DNA from: Candidatus Gastranaerophilales bacterium
GTDB taxonomy: Bacteria > Cyanobacteriota > Vampirovibrionia > Gastranaerophilales > Gastranaerophilaceae
Length of the DNA stretch: 64,000 nucleotides
Direction of reading: 5' to 3'
Assembly: GCA_944324905.1 (NCBI GenBank)
Contig: CALUYB010000003.1
Location: 62,001 to 126,000, forward strand
Made by a program: the position numbers and the translations under genes. The notes under the pieces are model-generated. The model had not been told where the DNA came from. It ran no database searches and worked only from the letters and a program-made list of their open reading frames with translations. The first letter of the stretch is position 1. The number at the start of each line of letters is the position of its first letter. Positions 1 through 8,540 of the stretch are shown here, piece after piece.

Positions 1-2
1 TT

Positions 3-728
3 TGTTCCTCAAGTGTGGTGGCTTCATTTGGTGAACATGCGCTTTTAATGTTTTCAATTCCAGGAGTTTTAACTGCAATATTAATTTATTTTGTCGTGCC
101 AAAAATCCCTTCCGATGCTTTATGTGGAAGCAAAGAAAGTTTTTTTGCTTTAATGAAAGAGATTTTAAGCTCAAAAACTATTTTAGGATTAGTGTTAATT
201 GCTGTTGTGAAATCAGGGGTTAGTATAAGTTTTGGTACTTATATGCCGTTTTTGCTTGAGAAAAATGGTTTTTCGCTCAATGAAATAGGTTTTATTGTGA
301 CATTGTTTTTTACAATCAGCGGAATTGCAACCATGATAAGTCCAAAACTTGAAGAAAAAATTGGTGGGGCAAATGTAATCAGGCTTTCTTTCTTTTCAAT
401 TTTACCGCTTACTCTGCTTACACTTTTTGTGCTTGAAAAAGCGCCATACTTTGCTGCAGCTCTGTTTATTCTGACAGGTTTCTTTATTTTGCTTTCAGTT
501 TCTGTAACCCTTGTAAGCGCCCAAAAGTTAGTTAATAAAAACAAGGGAGTTATATCTGGTGTTATGCAAGGTTTCAGCTGGGGTTTGGGAGCTCTCTTTT
601 TAGCTCCAATGGGCTTTGTTGGGCAATACTTTGGTGTGGATAAAATTTTGATTATTATGAGCTCAATTGCTTTTCTTACTGGTATTTTTGGAATAACAAA
701 GGAATTAAAAAAAGTATTTGAACAATAA
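3..728 (+). CDS. MFS transporter, C-terminal part (5' end outside window)
   Basis: The reading frame is open to the left edge, so the gene begins before the window; the first GTG at 15 is unlikely to be the true start. About 240 residues are visible: a polar central loop near residues 30-45, then about six hydrophobic segments. This matches the second half of a roughly 400-residue major facilitator protein in the inner membrane. Short inter-helix loops with conserved Gly and Pro support the family. The substrate cannot be read from the sequence; a drug or small-molecule efflux role is only a guess. The gene converges on the protease gene 5 nt downstream, with no terminator hairpin between them. 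Confidence 0.75.
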   Translation, partial: CSSSVVASFGEHALLMFSIPGVLTAILIYFVVPKIPSDALCGSKESFFALMKEILSSKTILGLVLIAVVKSGVSISFGTYMPFLLEKNGFSLNEIGFIVTLFFTISGIATMISPKLEEKIGGANVIRLSFFSILPLTLLTLFVLEKAPYFAAALFILTGFFILLSVSVTLVSAQKLVNKNKGVISGVMQGFSWGLGALFLAPMGFVGQYFGVDKILIIMSSIAFLTGIFGITKELKKVFEQ

Positions 729-733
729 TTTAG

Positions 734-2137
734 CTAAATAATCCCTTTCATCATTTCGTTAAGCGTATATTTTGCCGCTCTAATTGGACTAGCAAATGAT
801 GTTCCATATATGCCCAAGTAATATGGTGTAAGGTTTCCATCTGTGTTTATTTTATATGGTATCCAATTGCCAACCGTTACATATAAATCATCATATTGAT
901 GGGTCTTTTTGTCTAAAAATAACTGACATGCCTGTTTGCCGCTAAGCAGTTTTTCTTCATCGACCCATTTTGCAAATATTTCATAAAACTCTATGGATGA
1001 TTGCTTTTTGGCCTTTAGAGCTTTTTTAAATTCGTTTGCATCTATCAAACATTCACTTGCTTTTTTGCCTCTTAGGTTAAATATTTTTTTTGTGTCACAT
1101 ATGTAGTCTGTTTGGCCTGTTTTTGTATAACTTATACCGTCTTTTGTCTCTATTGGGTTGTACTCTCCTAACTCAAAATGCTTTACAAGCGAGTTAATTT
1201 TTGATGAGTTAAAAACGCTTAAATGACCATATTTATCAAGTGAGCCCACACCTTGCACTTTTTTTCCAAGCAAATTTAAATTAAAGTTTTCCCTACCGCC
1301 GTTTCCTGCTGATATAAAGACTTTGATGCCATTTTCAGTTAAAGTATTGATATCTTCTATTAGCATCGCGCTATCATTTATTGTACAAAATATTTCTGCA
1401 GCTTCTGTGTCATTTTCAAATTCTTTGCTTATAATTTTTTGTGCTATTTTGCCATAGTTGTTCGTTTTCTTTGATTTAAAATCATCATAAAATTCAAGCG
1501 GAATTAAATCAGCCCATGAAAAATTCACTACGTCTATTTTTTGTTCCTGACTTAATTTTTTAACTTTTTTCATAACTTCAAAAGGTTGCGTGTCTTTATC
1601 TATTTTTACGTGTAAATAGTTTGCAAATGGGTTGTTTACAAAGGCAAATCTTGAAACAATTTCGCCATGTGAGATTCTTGGTATTGGTTGGATTTCAAAC
1701 GAACCGTCTTTTATCGCGTAGCCTTCAGTTTCAAATTTGTCCGCTATAACAATAGTTTTTGGCTTAATTTTAGCGTTTTTCACAAATTTGCCACTCTGGG
1801 TAAGTATTCTTACATTAATTTGCCCGTTTTTCTCTTGTGATTCTTTTATAATGTAATATACCTTGCAATCTCTAGGATTAAACCACTTTGCTCTTTTCGA
1901 TGCTGCATCATAGGTTTTATCTGTTAATATTTTATAGTCTTCCTTGCTTGCATGACGAAAGTTTTCTTTTATATCTTTTTTTGCTTCATGCATTGCAAAT
2001 ACGTTTGTCTTTAGTGCCCATGAGGAGCTGTTTTTGTAACTTGCTTTTGCACTACTTGTCTTATGTGTATTGTTTTTGCCAAAGTGTACGTAGTTTAGTT
2101 TATTTTTATGTATAAATGTATTTATAATCATAATCAC
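734..2137 (-). CDS. S8 subtilisin-like protease, no signal peptide
   Basis: This is a probable serine endopeptidase of the subtilase fold. Numbered from the GTG start, the catalytic set appears in order: Asp133 (IVIADKFE), His157 (ISHGEIVSRF, equivalent to HGxxV), oxyanion Asn279 (ISAGNGG) and Ser447 (YGTSFASP). At 467 residues it is longer than a minimal catalytic domain, with an insertion of about 165 residues between Asn and Ser. The N-terminus (MIMIINTFIHKNKLNYVHFG) is not a secretion signal, so the protein is cytoplasmic or uses another export route. An ATG two codons in (2131) is an alternative start. No Shine-Dalgarno is visible. Substrate unknown. Confidence 0.75.
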   Translation of the reverse strand: MIMIINTFIHKNKLNYVHFGKNNTHKTSSAKASYKNSSSWALKTNVFAMHEAKKDIKENFRHASKEDYKILTDKTYDAASKRAKWFNPRDCKVYYIIKESQEKNGQINVRILTQSGKFVKNAKIKPKTIVIADKFETEGYAIKDGSFEIQPIPRISHGEIVSRFAFVNNPFANYLHVKIDKDTQPFEVMKKVKKLSQEQKIDVVNFSWADLIPLEFYDDFKSKKTNNYGKIAQKIISKEFENDTEAAEIFCTINDSAMLIEDINTLTENGIKVFISAGNGGRENFNLNLLGKKVQGVGSLDKYGHLSVFNSSKINSLVKHFELGEYNPIETKDGISYTKTGQTDYICDTKKIFNLRGKKASECLIDANEFKKALKAKKQSSIEFYEIFAKWVDEEKLLSGKQACQLFLDKKTHQYDDLYVTVGNWIPYKINTDGNLTPYYLGIYGTSFASPIRAAKYTLNEMMKGII

Positions 2138-2282
2138 TTTTAAAAATCCTATGAATGTTAGGTTTTGACAATATGTTAAGTATTGTTAACTATAATTTTT
2201 TAAAATGTCAATTTTTACTCATAAAAATACTTTATAGAAATATAGGAAACGGGATTAAATAAAAACTTAAAGGGAGAAGAAA

Positions 2283-2549
2283 ATGGCTATAGGAGCTAAG
2301 GATAAAATTGATGCATTATTGGTTAAAAAATATCAAGGTTTAAAGGTTGATAACCCTGTTATACAGTCATCAATGGTAGATCCGCAAAAAATGCTTGATG
2401 CTATGAATGATTATGCAATGATTCAAATGAATACAATTAATCTTCAACAACAGCTAAAAAGCACTTGTATAAAAGCTATTTCTTTAAATATTCAATATCG
2501 TAAATCAAGAAATATTAAAATTAAAAAACCAGCTCAAGCTGTAAAATAG
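2283..2549 (+). CDS. Small hypothetical protein (88 aa)
   Basis: I do not recognise this protein. It is a short, basic, probably helical polypeptide with a Gln/Asn-rich central helix (MIQMNTINLQQQLKST) and a Lys-rich tail (RKSRNIKIKKPAQ). There is no membrane segment or signal peptide. A strong GGGAGAAG Shine-Dalgarno 3 nt before the ATG supports the start. It sits just upstream of maf, which has its own promoter, so the two are probably not co-translated. Confidence 0.6.
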   Translation: MAIGAKDKIDALLVKKYQGLKVDNPVIQSSMVDPQKMLDAMNDYAMIQMNTINLQQQLKSTCIKAISLNIQYRKSRNIKIKKPAQAVK

Positions 2550-2556
2550 TTTGTGC

Positions 2557-2562
2557 TATAAT
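2557..2562 (+). promoter_or_regulatory. Extended -10 (TGCTATAAT) of maf, leaderless arrangement
   Basis: TATAAT preceded by TGC ends 6 nt before the ATG at 2569, which places the expected transcription start on the start codon itself. No Shine-Dalgarno is present. Confidence 0.6.
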
Positions 2563-2568
2563 TGCAAA

Positions 2569-3177
2569 ATGGAAAATTTTGCGAAAAAATTAATACTTGC
2601 TTCAAATTCGCCAAGGCGTAGGGAAATACTTGCGCGTTACGGATATGAATTTGAAATTGTCAAATCGTTTTATAGGGAAGAAAAATTTGAGTTTTTCTCA
2701 TACAGTAACATAAAAAAGAATTCATTGGGTAAGGCATTGGACGTTGCTCAAAGAATTCAATATGAAGCAACGGTAGTAGGTGCCGATACCATGGTAATCC
2801 TCGATAGTGTGTGTTTGTTAAATAAGCCTCGAGATTTTAGCGAGGCTTTTTCTATGCTTAAAAGCCTAAGTGGAAAAGAACATAAGGTTGTAACCTCAAT
2901 TTCTCTTGTAAATTCAATCTCTTTAGAAAATTTGACAGAATTTGCAACAACAAAAGTGTATTTTAGAAATTTAAACGATGATGAAATTATAGAATATATT
3001 AAAACTAAAAATCCGCTTGATAAAGCCGGTAGCTATGGTATTCAAGATTTTATTTCAGAACAGGAAGTGCTTAGACCTCCAAAAAAATCTTTCATTGAAA
3101 AAATTGAGGGCGATTACTTAAATGTCGTTGGATTTAGTATAAAAACTTTTGAAAATATGCTTAAAGCTTTACATTAA
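2569..3177 (+). CDS. maf: Maf family nucleoside triphosphate pyrophosphatase
   Basis: Maf proteins hydrolyse non-canonical or pyrimidine nucleoside triphosphates to monophosphates, a housecleaning role in the cytoplasm. The sequence shows the family signature LILASNSPRRREIL near the N-terminus, the acidic VGADTMV motif, SGKEHKVVT, and DKAGSYGIQ, which is typical of the dTTP/UTP-specific YhdE branch. The length of 202 residues is normal. I chose ATG 2569 over the in-frame TTG 18 nt upstream because the Maf fold begins right after it and a perfect extended -10 lies 6 nt before it. A perfect terminator-like hairpin lies inside the coding sequence at 2824-2851. Confidence 0.92.
   Translation: MENFAKKLILASNSPRRREILARYGYEFEIVKSFYREEKFEFFSYSNIKKNSLGKALDVAQRIQYEATVVGADTMVILDSVCLLNKPRDFSEAFSMLKSLSGKEHKVVTSISLVNSISLENLTEFATTKVYFRNLNDDEIIEYIKTKNPLDKAGSYGIQDFISEQEVLRPPKKSFIEKIEGDYLNVVGFSIKTFENMLKALH
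2824..2851 (+). terminator. Terminator-like hairpin inside maf
   Basis: AAGCCTCG (2824-2831) and CGAGGCTT (2841-2848) form a perfect 8-bp stem around a 9-nt loop, directly followed by a run of T. The shape is that of an intrinsic terminator but it lies in frame within the maf coding region. Confidence 0.5.
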
Positions 3178-3228
3178 TTTTTTTATGTAGTTTAATTAAA
3201 ATGTGGCAAGTTAGCGGATTTGGTTTAG

Positions 3229-4179
3229 ATGATAGAGATTTTAAAAACACAAGATAATAACGAACTTGTCGAAGTTAGCATTTCCGAGGCGCAATGCGGT
3301 TCTTGGTTTAACCTTATTGATCCTACGTATGAAGAAATGCAAAAAGTTTCGCTTGTTTTAAATCTTGATGAAAGTTTTTTGAGAAATTCTCTTGACGTCG
3401 ATGAACGCTCACGTATGGAATATGAAGACGGCCATCTTCTAATAATTACAAATATTCCTGTTATGGAAGATGAAGGCGCTTTTGACACTTTGCCATTGGG
3501 TATAATTTTTACCCCAACAAGTTTTATTACTGTTTGTTCCAAGGAAAATAGGATTATAAGCTCATTTAACAAAGAAACATCCAGCTTTTTTGACACAAGA
3601 AATAAAACCAGATTTTTGCTGAATATTCTTTTTAGGTCTACAAAATACTATTTGAGATATTTAAATTTTATTAATAAACAAACTGAAAAAATCGAAGATG
3701 ATCTCAGGAAAACTATGAAAAATAAAGCGCTTTTTCAGCTGTTTGAAGCGCAAAAGTCTTTAGTTTACTTTACAACAGCGCTCAAAGATAACTATATAGT
3801 TTTGCAAAAAATTATGCGCCTTACAAAGTCTAATTCTGTAACGCCTTTAAAATTTAACGAAGATGACATAGATTTATTGGAAGACGTAATCATTGAAAAT
3901 AAACAGGCGCTTGAAATGGTTGAAATGCACAGAAACATTCTTGAAAATATGATGGACGCATTTGCCTCAATTATTTCAAATAACCTAAACATCGTTATGA
4001 AATTTTTAACATCAATTACAATAATTTTGGCTATACCTACTATGTTTGCAAGTTTTTGGGGCATGAATGTCCATCTGCCTTTTGCTGCACATCAGTTTGG
4101 TTTTGTAATTGTAATATTTATATCAGGCATTGCCTCAATGCTTGCTGCTGCTTTATTTGCTAAAAAAGGTATGTTTTAA
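3229..4179 (+). CDS. corA: CorA-like magnesium/divalent cation transporter
   Basis: CorA proteins are pentameric inner-membrane channels for Mg2+ (sometimes Co2+ or Ni2+). The protein has a soluble alpha/beta N-terminal domain (about 1-130), a long helical region (130-250) and two C-terminal membrane helices. The selectivity motif G-M-N is present in FWGMNVHLPF between the two helices. The length of 316 residues is typical. No Shine-Dalgarno is evident before the ATG. The 3' end overlaps the convergent flavoprotein gene by 20 nt. Confidence 0.92.
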   Translation: MIEILKTQDNNELVEVSISEAQCGSWFNLIDPTYEEMQKVSLVLNLDESFLRNSLDVDERSRMEYEDGHLLIITNIPVMEDEGAFDTLPLGIIFTPTSFITVCSKENRIISSFNKETSSFFDTRNKTRFLLNILFRSTKYYLRYLNFINKQTEKIEDDLRKTMKNKALFQLFEAQKSLVYFTTALKDNYIVLQKIMRLTKSNSVTPLKFNEDDIDLLEDVIIENKQALEMVEMHRNILENMMDAFASIISNNLNIVMKFLTSITIILAIPTMFASFWGMNVHLPFAAHQFGFVIVIFISGIASMLAAALFAKKGMF

Positions 4180-5221
4180 TATTTTCTGCTACGCAATATG
4201 CGCTGCTCCAGCAGTTTTGCAGGTTGTATCCTCCGCAAAAACCGTCTATGTCCATTATTTCGCCGCAGAAAAATATTTTTGGATTGATTTTAGACTGGCA
4301 TTTGTTGTTGATTTCTTTTAAATCTACTCCGCCACAAGTTACAATTTCGCCATTGTTATCTGTTGAGATTACCTTGAATGTTAGTTTATTAAGCTCCTCG
4401 ATTTCTTTTTTTGACACGTTTGCACAAGATTTTTCGTAATTTTCTAAAATAACATGCGCTAGTGATTTTGGGATAAATTCTGACACTACATTGCCAAAGC
4501 TTTTTTTGGGGTTGTTTTTTACTTTTTGAAAAAGCTCTTTAGGCTCAATTAGTGGAACACTTATTTCGTATGGAAAGTCTTTTCTGGCATTTATGGAAGA
4601 TATTTTATATACTAATGGCCCAGAAATCCCCTCTTTTGTAAATAAAATCTCTCCTTCAGGAGTTTTTAATACTACGCCTTGAGGGTATTTTGGGCTGTCG
4701 TCACTGAGTTTTATCCCGCATAGTGCTGGTCTTGGCTCAATTATTTTATGCCCTAATTCTTTAGCTAAGTTATATCCGCCTTTTGATCCTGTTGATATCA
4801 CAATAAAATCGTAGTTAGTTAACTCTTTCAAACTTTTAATTTCTTTTTTTATAATTTTTGTATTGCCTAAGGCTTTTAGCATTTTTTCACGCATATCTTT
4901 TGCGCTGTTTGACTTTGGGAAATACCTGAAATCCTCTTGCATATATGTTTCAATGCCAATACTTTTAAAGAAATCAAGTGTGTCATCAACAAAATGTTTT
5001 GAAAAAATTGAATATAAAAACTTTTCGCCACGTGGGTAATTTTTACTCAAATCTCTAATGTCTTGTGCAAAGTGCGTTAAGTTACACCTTCCGCCGCCTG
5101 TTACAAGCAAGGTTTTTAGAGGTGAATTTTTTTCATAAATATCGATATTACAATAGCCTTTTAAATGCAGCGCGCAATATATTCCGGAGGGGCCTGCGCC
5201 TATTATTGCAACTTTTTTCAT
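4160..5221 (-). CDS. NAD(P)/FAD-dependent oxidoreductase, HI0933/BaiN-like family
   Basis: This is a flavoprotein of the HI0933 family. A Rossmann FAD-binding motif GAGPSGIYCALHL opens the protein, followed by the family signature VTGGGRCNLTH and a C-terminal FAD-contacting stretch GGYNLQNCWSSAYCVA. The length of 353 residues is somewhat shorter than the usual 390-420. The physiological substrate is not known for most members; BaiN homologues have been linked to bile-acid metabolism, but that cannot be inferred here. The gene shares 4 nt with folK upstream (ATGA overlap), so the two are translationally coupled. Confidence 0.85.
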   Translation of the reverse strand: MKKVAIIGAGPSGIYCALHLKGYCNIDIYEKNSPLKTLLVTGGGRCNLTHFAQDIRDLSKNYPRGEKFLYSIFSKHFVDDTLDFFKSIGIETYMQEDFRYFPKSNSAKDMREKMLKALGNTKIIKKEIKSLKELTNYDFIVISTGSKGGYNLAKELGHKIIEPRPALCGIKLSDDSPKYPQGVVLKTPEGEILFTKEGISGPLVYKISSINARKDFPYEISVPLIEPKELFQKVKNNPKKSFGNVVSEFIPKSLAHVILENYEKSCANVSKKEIEELNKLTFKVISTDNNGEIVTCGGVDLKEINNKCQSKINPKIFFCGEIMDIDGFCGGYNLQNCWSSAYCVAENIKTYLF

Positions 5222-5733
5222 TTATTTGCTTCCGGCAAAACTGTGCCATACAAGAATACATCCTCTGGATTATCAAGTTCTTCGTGCATCTCCATTATTG
5301 TTTTATTTAAAATGGGGTGTTTATAATTTGCATTCACTTCAATCATGGGCACAAGCGCAAAAGCCCTTAAATGCACGTATTTGTGAGGAATTTCCAGAAT
5401 TTCGTTTTTAAAAACTAAATCATCGTAAAATAATATGTCTATATCAATTACTCTTTCGCTCCATTTTGGTTTGCCTTCTCGAATTCTGCCGAGTTTTGCC
5501 TCTATATCTTGACACACGCGTAAAAGTTCAATTGGCGAAAGTTCCGTTTCTACAGCAATTGCAGCATTTATAAACCAGTTTTGAGAACTCAAACCCCAGG
5601 GCTGAGTTTCGTAGAATGATGACGCTCTTAAAAGTTTTATATTATTGTCGCTTATCAAAAGTCTAACAGCCTGTTGTATATTTGACAGGCGGTCACCTAA
5701 ATTTGAACCTAGTGATAGATAAGCTTTTGACAT
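5218..5733 (-). CDS. folK: 2-amino-4-hydroxy-6-hydroxymethyldihydropteridine pyrophosphokinase
   Basis: HPPK transfers pyrophosphate from ATP to 6-hydroxymethyl-7,8-dihydropterin in folate synthesis. Family motifs are intact: SLGSNLGDR at the N-terminus, FYETQPWG, the loop KPKWSERVIDIDILFYDD with catalytic and Mg-binding Asp residues, and IPHKYVHLRAFALVPM. The length of 171 residues is normal for a single-domain enzyme. It overlaps the downstream flavoprotein gene by 4 nt. The intergenic region to ftsH holds a palindromic -10 that could serve both genes. Confidence 0.93.
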   Translation of the reverse strand: MSKAYLSLGSNLGDRLSNIQQAVRLLISDNNIKLLRASSFYETQPWGLSSQNWFINAAIAVETELSPIELLRVCQDIEAKLGRIREGKPKWSERVIDIDILFYDDLVFKNEILEIPHKYVHLRAFALVPMIEVNANYKHPILNKTIMEMHEELDNPEDVFLYGTVLPEANK

Positions 5734-5746
5734 GTGTATATTCCCA

Positions 5747-5780
5747 TTAACATTTTATTATTCTTTTGCTATAATAGCAA
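5747..5780 (+). promoter_or_regulatory. ftsH promoter with palindromic extended -10
   Basis: TTAACA (5747-5752), a 17-nt spacer and TATAAT (5770-5775) preceded by TGC form a near-consensus promoter. The -10 lies in the perfect palindrome TTGCTATAATAGCAA (5766-5780). Read on the minus strand it gives TGCTATTAT, so the same bases can act as the -10 for folK. Confidence 0.7.
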
Positions 5781-5807
5781 CAGAAATATTTTATTACAGG
5801 GGAAAAA

Positions 5808-7703
5808 ATGAATAAAAATCAGTCAATGGGAGTTTACATTATAGTTGGCATTATTGCTATTTTGCTTGCAGTCGTTGCTTTTGCCGGTCCAACTACAACA
5901 AGTAGTGAACTTTCATACTCTCAATTTTTAGATAAGGTAAATGCAGGTGAAATTGAAAGTGTTACAATTGCAAAAAACCTTGTAACTGCTGTGCCAAAGG
6001 ATGAATCAAAGACTGATAAAACCGCTCCTGCTAAGCCAAAGACTGATATTGTAGGTTTGTCTAATGTAAATCAACCTGCAAGTTTTCAATACAAAATTCA
6101 AATTCCCGATAATGACCCGAATTTACTTTCGGTTTTAGAAAAAAATAATGTAGAAATTAATGTTAAAAAACCACAAGAAGGTTCAGTATTGGGTACAATC
6201 GGCTCATTACTTGTTCCAATATTTTTTATAGGTTTGATTATTTTGTTGTTGCGCGGAATTCAACAAGGTGGTTCTGCTGCAATGAATTTTGGCAAATCTC
6301 GCGCTAAGTTAATGCAAGAAAATAAAGTTAAGGTTACATTTAAGGATGTTGCCGGAATTGATGAAGAAAAGCAAGAACTCGAAGAAATCGTTGATTTCTT
6401 AAAAAATGGTGATAAGTATACTAAACTTGGTGCAAAAATACCAAAAGGCGTGCTTTTAGTGGGTGTCCCGGGGACCGGTAAAACCCTAATGGCAAAAGCT
6501 GTAGCAGGTGAAGCCGGAGTTCCATTTTTCTCTATTTCAGGTTCTGACTTTGTTGAAATGTTCGTTGGTGTTGGTGCATCTCGTGTTAGGGATTTATTTG
6601 AACAGGCTAAAAAACACCAGCCTTGTATTATTTTTATAGATGAAATTGATGCTGTTGGTCGTCAAAGGGGTGCCGGTATGGGCGGCGGTCATGATGAACG
6701 TGAGCAGACTCTTAACCAGTTATTGGTTGAAATGGATGGGTTCGATGAAAATGTTAATATTATTGTCCTTGCAGCTACTAACCGTCCTGACATTCTTGAT
6801 AACGCGCTATTGCGTCCCGGTAGGTTTGATAGGCAAATAATTATTAATCGTCCTGATATTTTAGGTCGCGAGCAAATTCTTGCGGTGCATGCTAAAAATA
6901 AACCTTTAGCATCAGATGTTGATTTGAAGGTTTTAGCTAAGCGTACTCCAGGGTTTACCGGTGCTGACTTACAGAATTTATTAAATGAAGCTGCGCTTTT
7001 AAGTGCAAGATATGATAAAAATGAAATTTCAATGGAACATATCGAAGAAGCTATTGATAAGGTTATGGCTGGCCCTGAGAAAAAATCTCGAATAATATCA
7101 GATGAAGAAAAAGAAAATACAGCCTACCATGAAGTTGGACATGCTTTGTTAGCAAGGCTTTTAAAGGATTGCGACCCTTTGCATAAAGTTTCAATTATTC
7201 CGCGTGGCATGGCGCTTGGTATTACAACAGTTTTGCCAGAAAAGGATCATTTAACGCTTAAAAAATCCCAACTTTTAGACAGAATTACCATGATACTTGG
7301 CGGTAGAGTGGCTGAGGAGCTGATTTATGGCCCTGAGTCAATTACGACAGGTGCGCAAAATGATTTAGAAAAAGTTTCTGCTCTTGCTCGCAAAATGGTT
7401 ACTGTTTATGGAATGTCTGAAAAAATGGGCAATTTAGCTTACGGGACAAGTCAAGAGCACGTTTTTATGGGCAGGGACTTTGGACATCAACGTGATTTTA
7501 GTGAAGAAATTGCTGCTGATATTGATAAGGAAGTTAAGAGAATTGTTGATGAACGTTACAATATAGCAAAGCAAATGCTAACCGAGAATGAAGATATGCT
7601 CAGAAAAATTGCAAAAGAATTGCTTGAGCGTGAAACACTTGATGAAGCTGAATTTAGCGAAATTATGAATAAAATTATTGAACAGAGAGGGCAGCAGGCG
7701 TAA
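5808..7703 (+). CDS. ftsH: ATP-dependent zinc metalloprotease FtsH
   Basis: FtsH is a hexameric inner-membrane AAA protease that degrades misfolded membrane proteins and regulatory proteins. Two membrane helices (about 8-28 and 128-148) flank an extracytoplasmic domain. The AAA domain carries Walker A GVPGTGKT (219-226), Walker [12 protein letters not shown] and the second region of homology [20 protein letters not shown]. The zinc site HEVGH is at 441-445. The length of 631 residues is standard. An AGGGGA Shine-Dalgarno lies 4 nt before the ATG. The corrinoid protein gene follows with no gap. Confidence 0.97.
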   Translation: MNKNQSMGVYIIVGIIAILLAVVAFAGPTTTSSELSYSQFLDKVNAGEIESVTIAKNLVTAVPKDESKTDKTAPAKPKTDIVGLSNVNQPASFQYKIQIPDNDPNLLSVLEKNNVEINVKKPQEGSVLGTIGSLLVPIFFIGLIILLLRGIQQGGSAAMNFGKSRAKLMQENKVKVTFKDVAGIDEEKQELEEIVDFLKNGDKYTKLGAKIPKGVLLVGVPGTGKTLMAKAVAGEAGVPFFSISGSDFVEMFVGVGASRVRDLFEQAKKHQPCIIFIDEIDAVGRQRGAGMGGGHDEREQTLNQLLVEMDGFDENVNIIVLAATNRPDILDNALLRPGRFDRQIIINRPDILGREQILAVHAKNKPLASDVDLKVLAKRTPGFTGADLQNLLNEAALLSARYDKNEISMEHIEEAIDKVMAGPEKKSRIISDEEKENTAYHEVGHALLARLLKDCDPLHKVSIIPRGMALGITTVLPEKDHLTLKKSQLLDRITMILGGRVAEELIYGPESITTGAQNDLEKVSALARKMVTVYGMSEKMGNLAYGTSQEHVFMGRDFGHQRDFSEEIAADIDKEVKRIVDERYNIAKQMLTENEDMLRKIAKELLERETLDEAEFSEIMNKIIEQRGQQA

Positions 7704-8540
7704 GTGGATAAATTGAGTTTAAAACTTGGATTAGAATTTCCAATTGAGCTTAGCGACAATTATTCGCCCGTTTTAAGAAAATACTGGGGTAATGTTGTGA
7801 ATAACCCTGTGGAATGGTTTTTGGCTGTTCAAAAAAAAGCTGTTGAAACAGGTGCAGATTTTGTAAGTGTATACTTTAACGCTCAAGAACCAAATGACGA
7901 TAAGAAAAATGAGCTTTTGGCTAATTACAAAAGAATTTTTAAGTTTATTTTAGATAATTCAAAAATTAAGTTAATGATAAAGTTAAGTTCTAATGCCAAA
8001 TGGGATTGCGAAGTTTTTTGCGCGTTGTCGGAAATTATTGATAGGGAATTAATTATTTCACCAATTCAAGCTGCAAATTACGAAACTTTGCTAAAAATGG
8101 CTTTAAGTTCACCCTTTAAACATAAATTTGTCTTAAGAACACCTATTGATATTAACTTGACAAAAGAATTAAATATATTGTCTATTGACGCAGGGCTAAA
8201 GGCTGAACAAATTCTAATTGACCCTGATATGGGCTGTATTGGTTATGGGATTGATTACGGTTATAGCATAATTGAGCGTATTTGTCTTGCAAGACAAGCG
8301 GGTGATAAAATGCTTAATATGCCAATTATAGTTTACGCCGGAGAAGAATCTTATAAAGCTAAAGAGTCAAAGAGTACTGATTTTGCTCCTTCTTGGGGTG
8401 AGTTAAATAATCGTGCAATGATGTGGGAAATTTCGACTGCTTCTTCATTAATTGCTGCGGGCGCAAATATTGTTGTTTGTTGGCATCCAGATGTCTTAAA
8501 AGTTATTAAAAATAATTTTTGTGAGGTTTTATGTCACTAG
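7704..8540 (+). CDS. Corrinoid iron-sulfur protein small subunit-like (CO dehydrogenase/acetyl-CoA synthase delta)
   Basis: The protein resembles the TIM-barrel delta subunit (AcsD/CdhD) of the corrinoid iron-sulfur protein, which passes methyl groups from a pterin to acetyl-CoA synthase through a corrinoid. Visible landmarks are the early (K/E)LGLEFPIEL segment, ILIDPDMGCIGYGIDYGYSIIER, and the C-terminal SWGELNNRAMMWEISTASSL followed by AAGANIVVCWHPD. The length of 278 residues is near the family size. The GTG start abuts the ftsH stop. The gene overlaps the gamma-like gene by 10 nt. No acsA/acsB catalytic subunit gene is in the window, so a full Wood-Ljungdahl role is not shown. Confidence 0.75.
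   Translation: MDKLSLKLGLEFPIELSDNYSPVLRKYWGNVVNNPVEWFLAVQKKAVETGADFVSVYFNAQEPNDDKKNELLANYKRIFKFILDNSKIKLMIKLSSNAKWDCEVFCALSEIIDRELIISPIQAANYETLLKMALSSPFKHKFVLRTPIDINLTKELNILSIDAGLKAEQILIDPDMGCIGYGIDYGYSIIERICLARQAGDKMLNMPIIVYAGEESYKAKESKSTDFAPSWGELNNRAMMWEISTASSLIAAGANIVVCWHPDVLKVIKNNFCEVLCH

Noticed and set aside
2165-2196. Promoter TTGACA/TATAAT before the 88-aa gene
   Set aside because: Both hexamers are present, but the 20-nt spacer is too long for a normal sigma-70 promoter; left as unproven.
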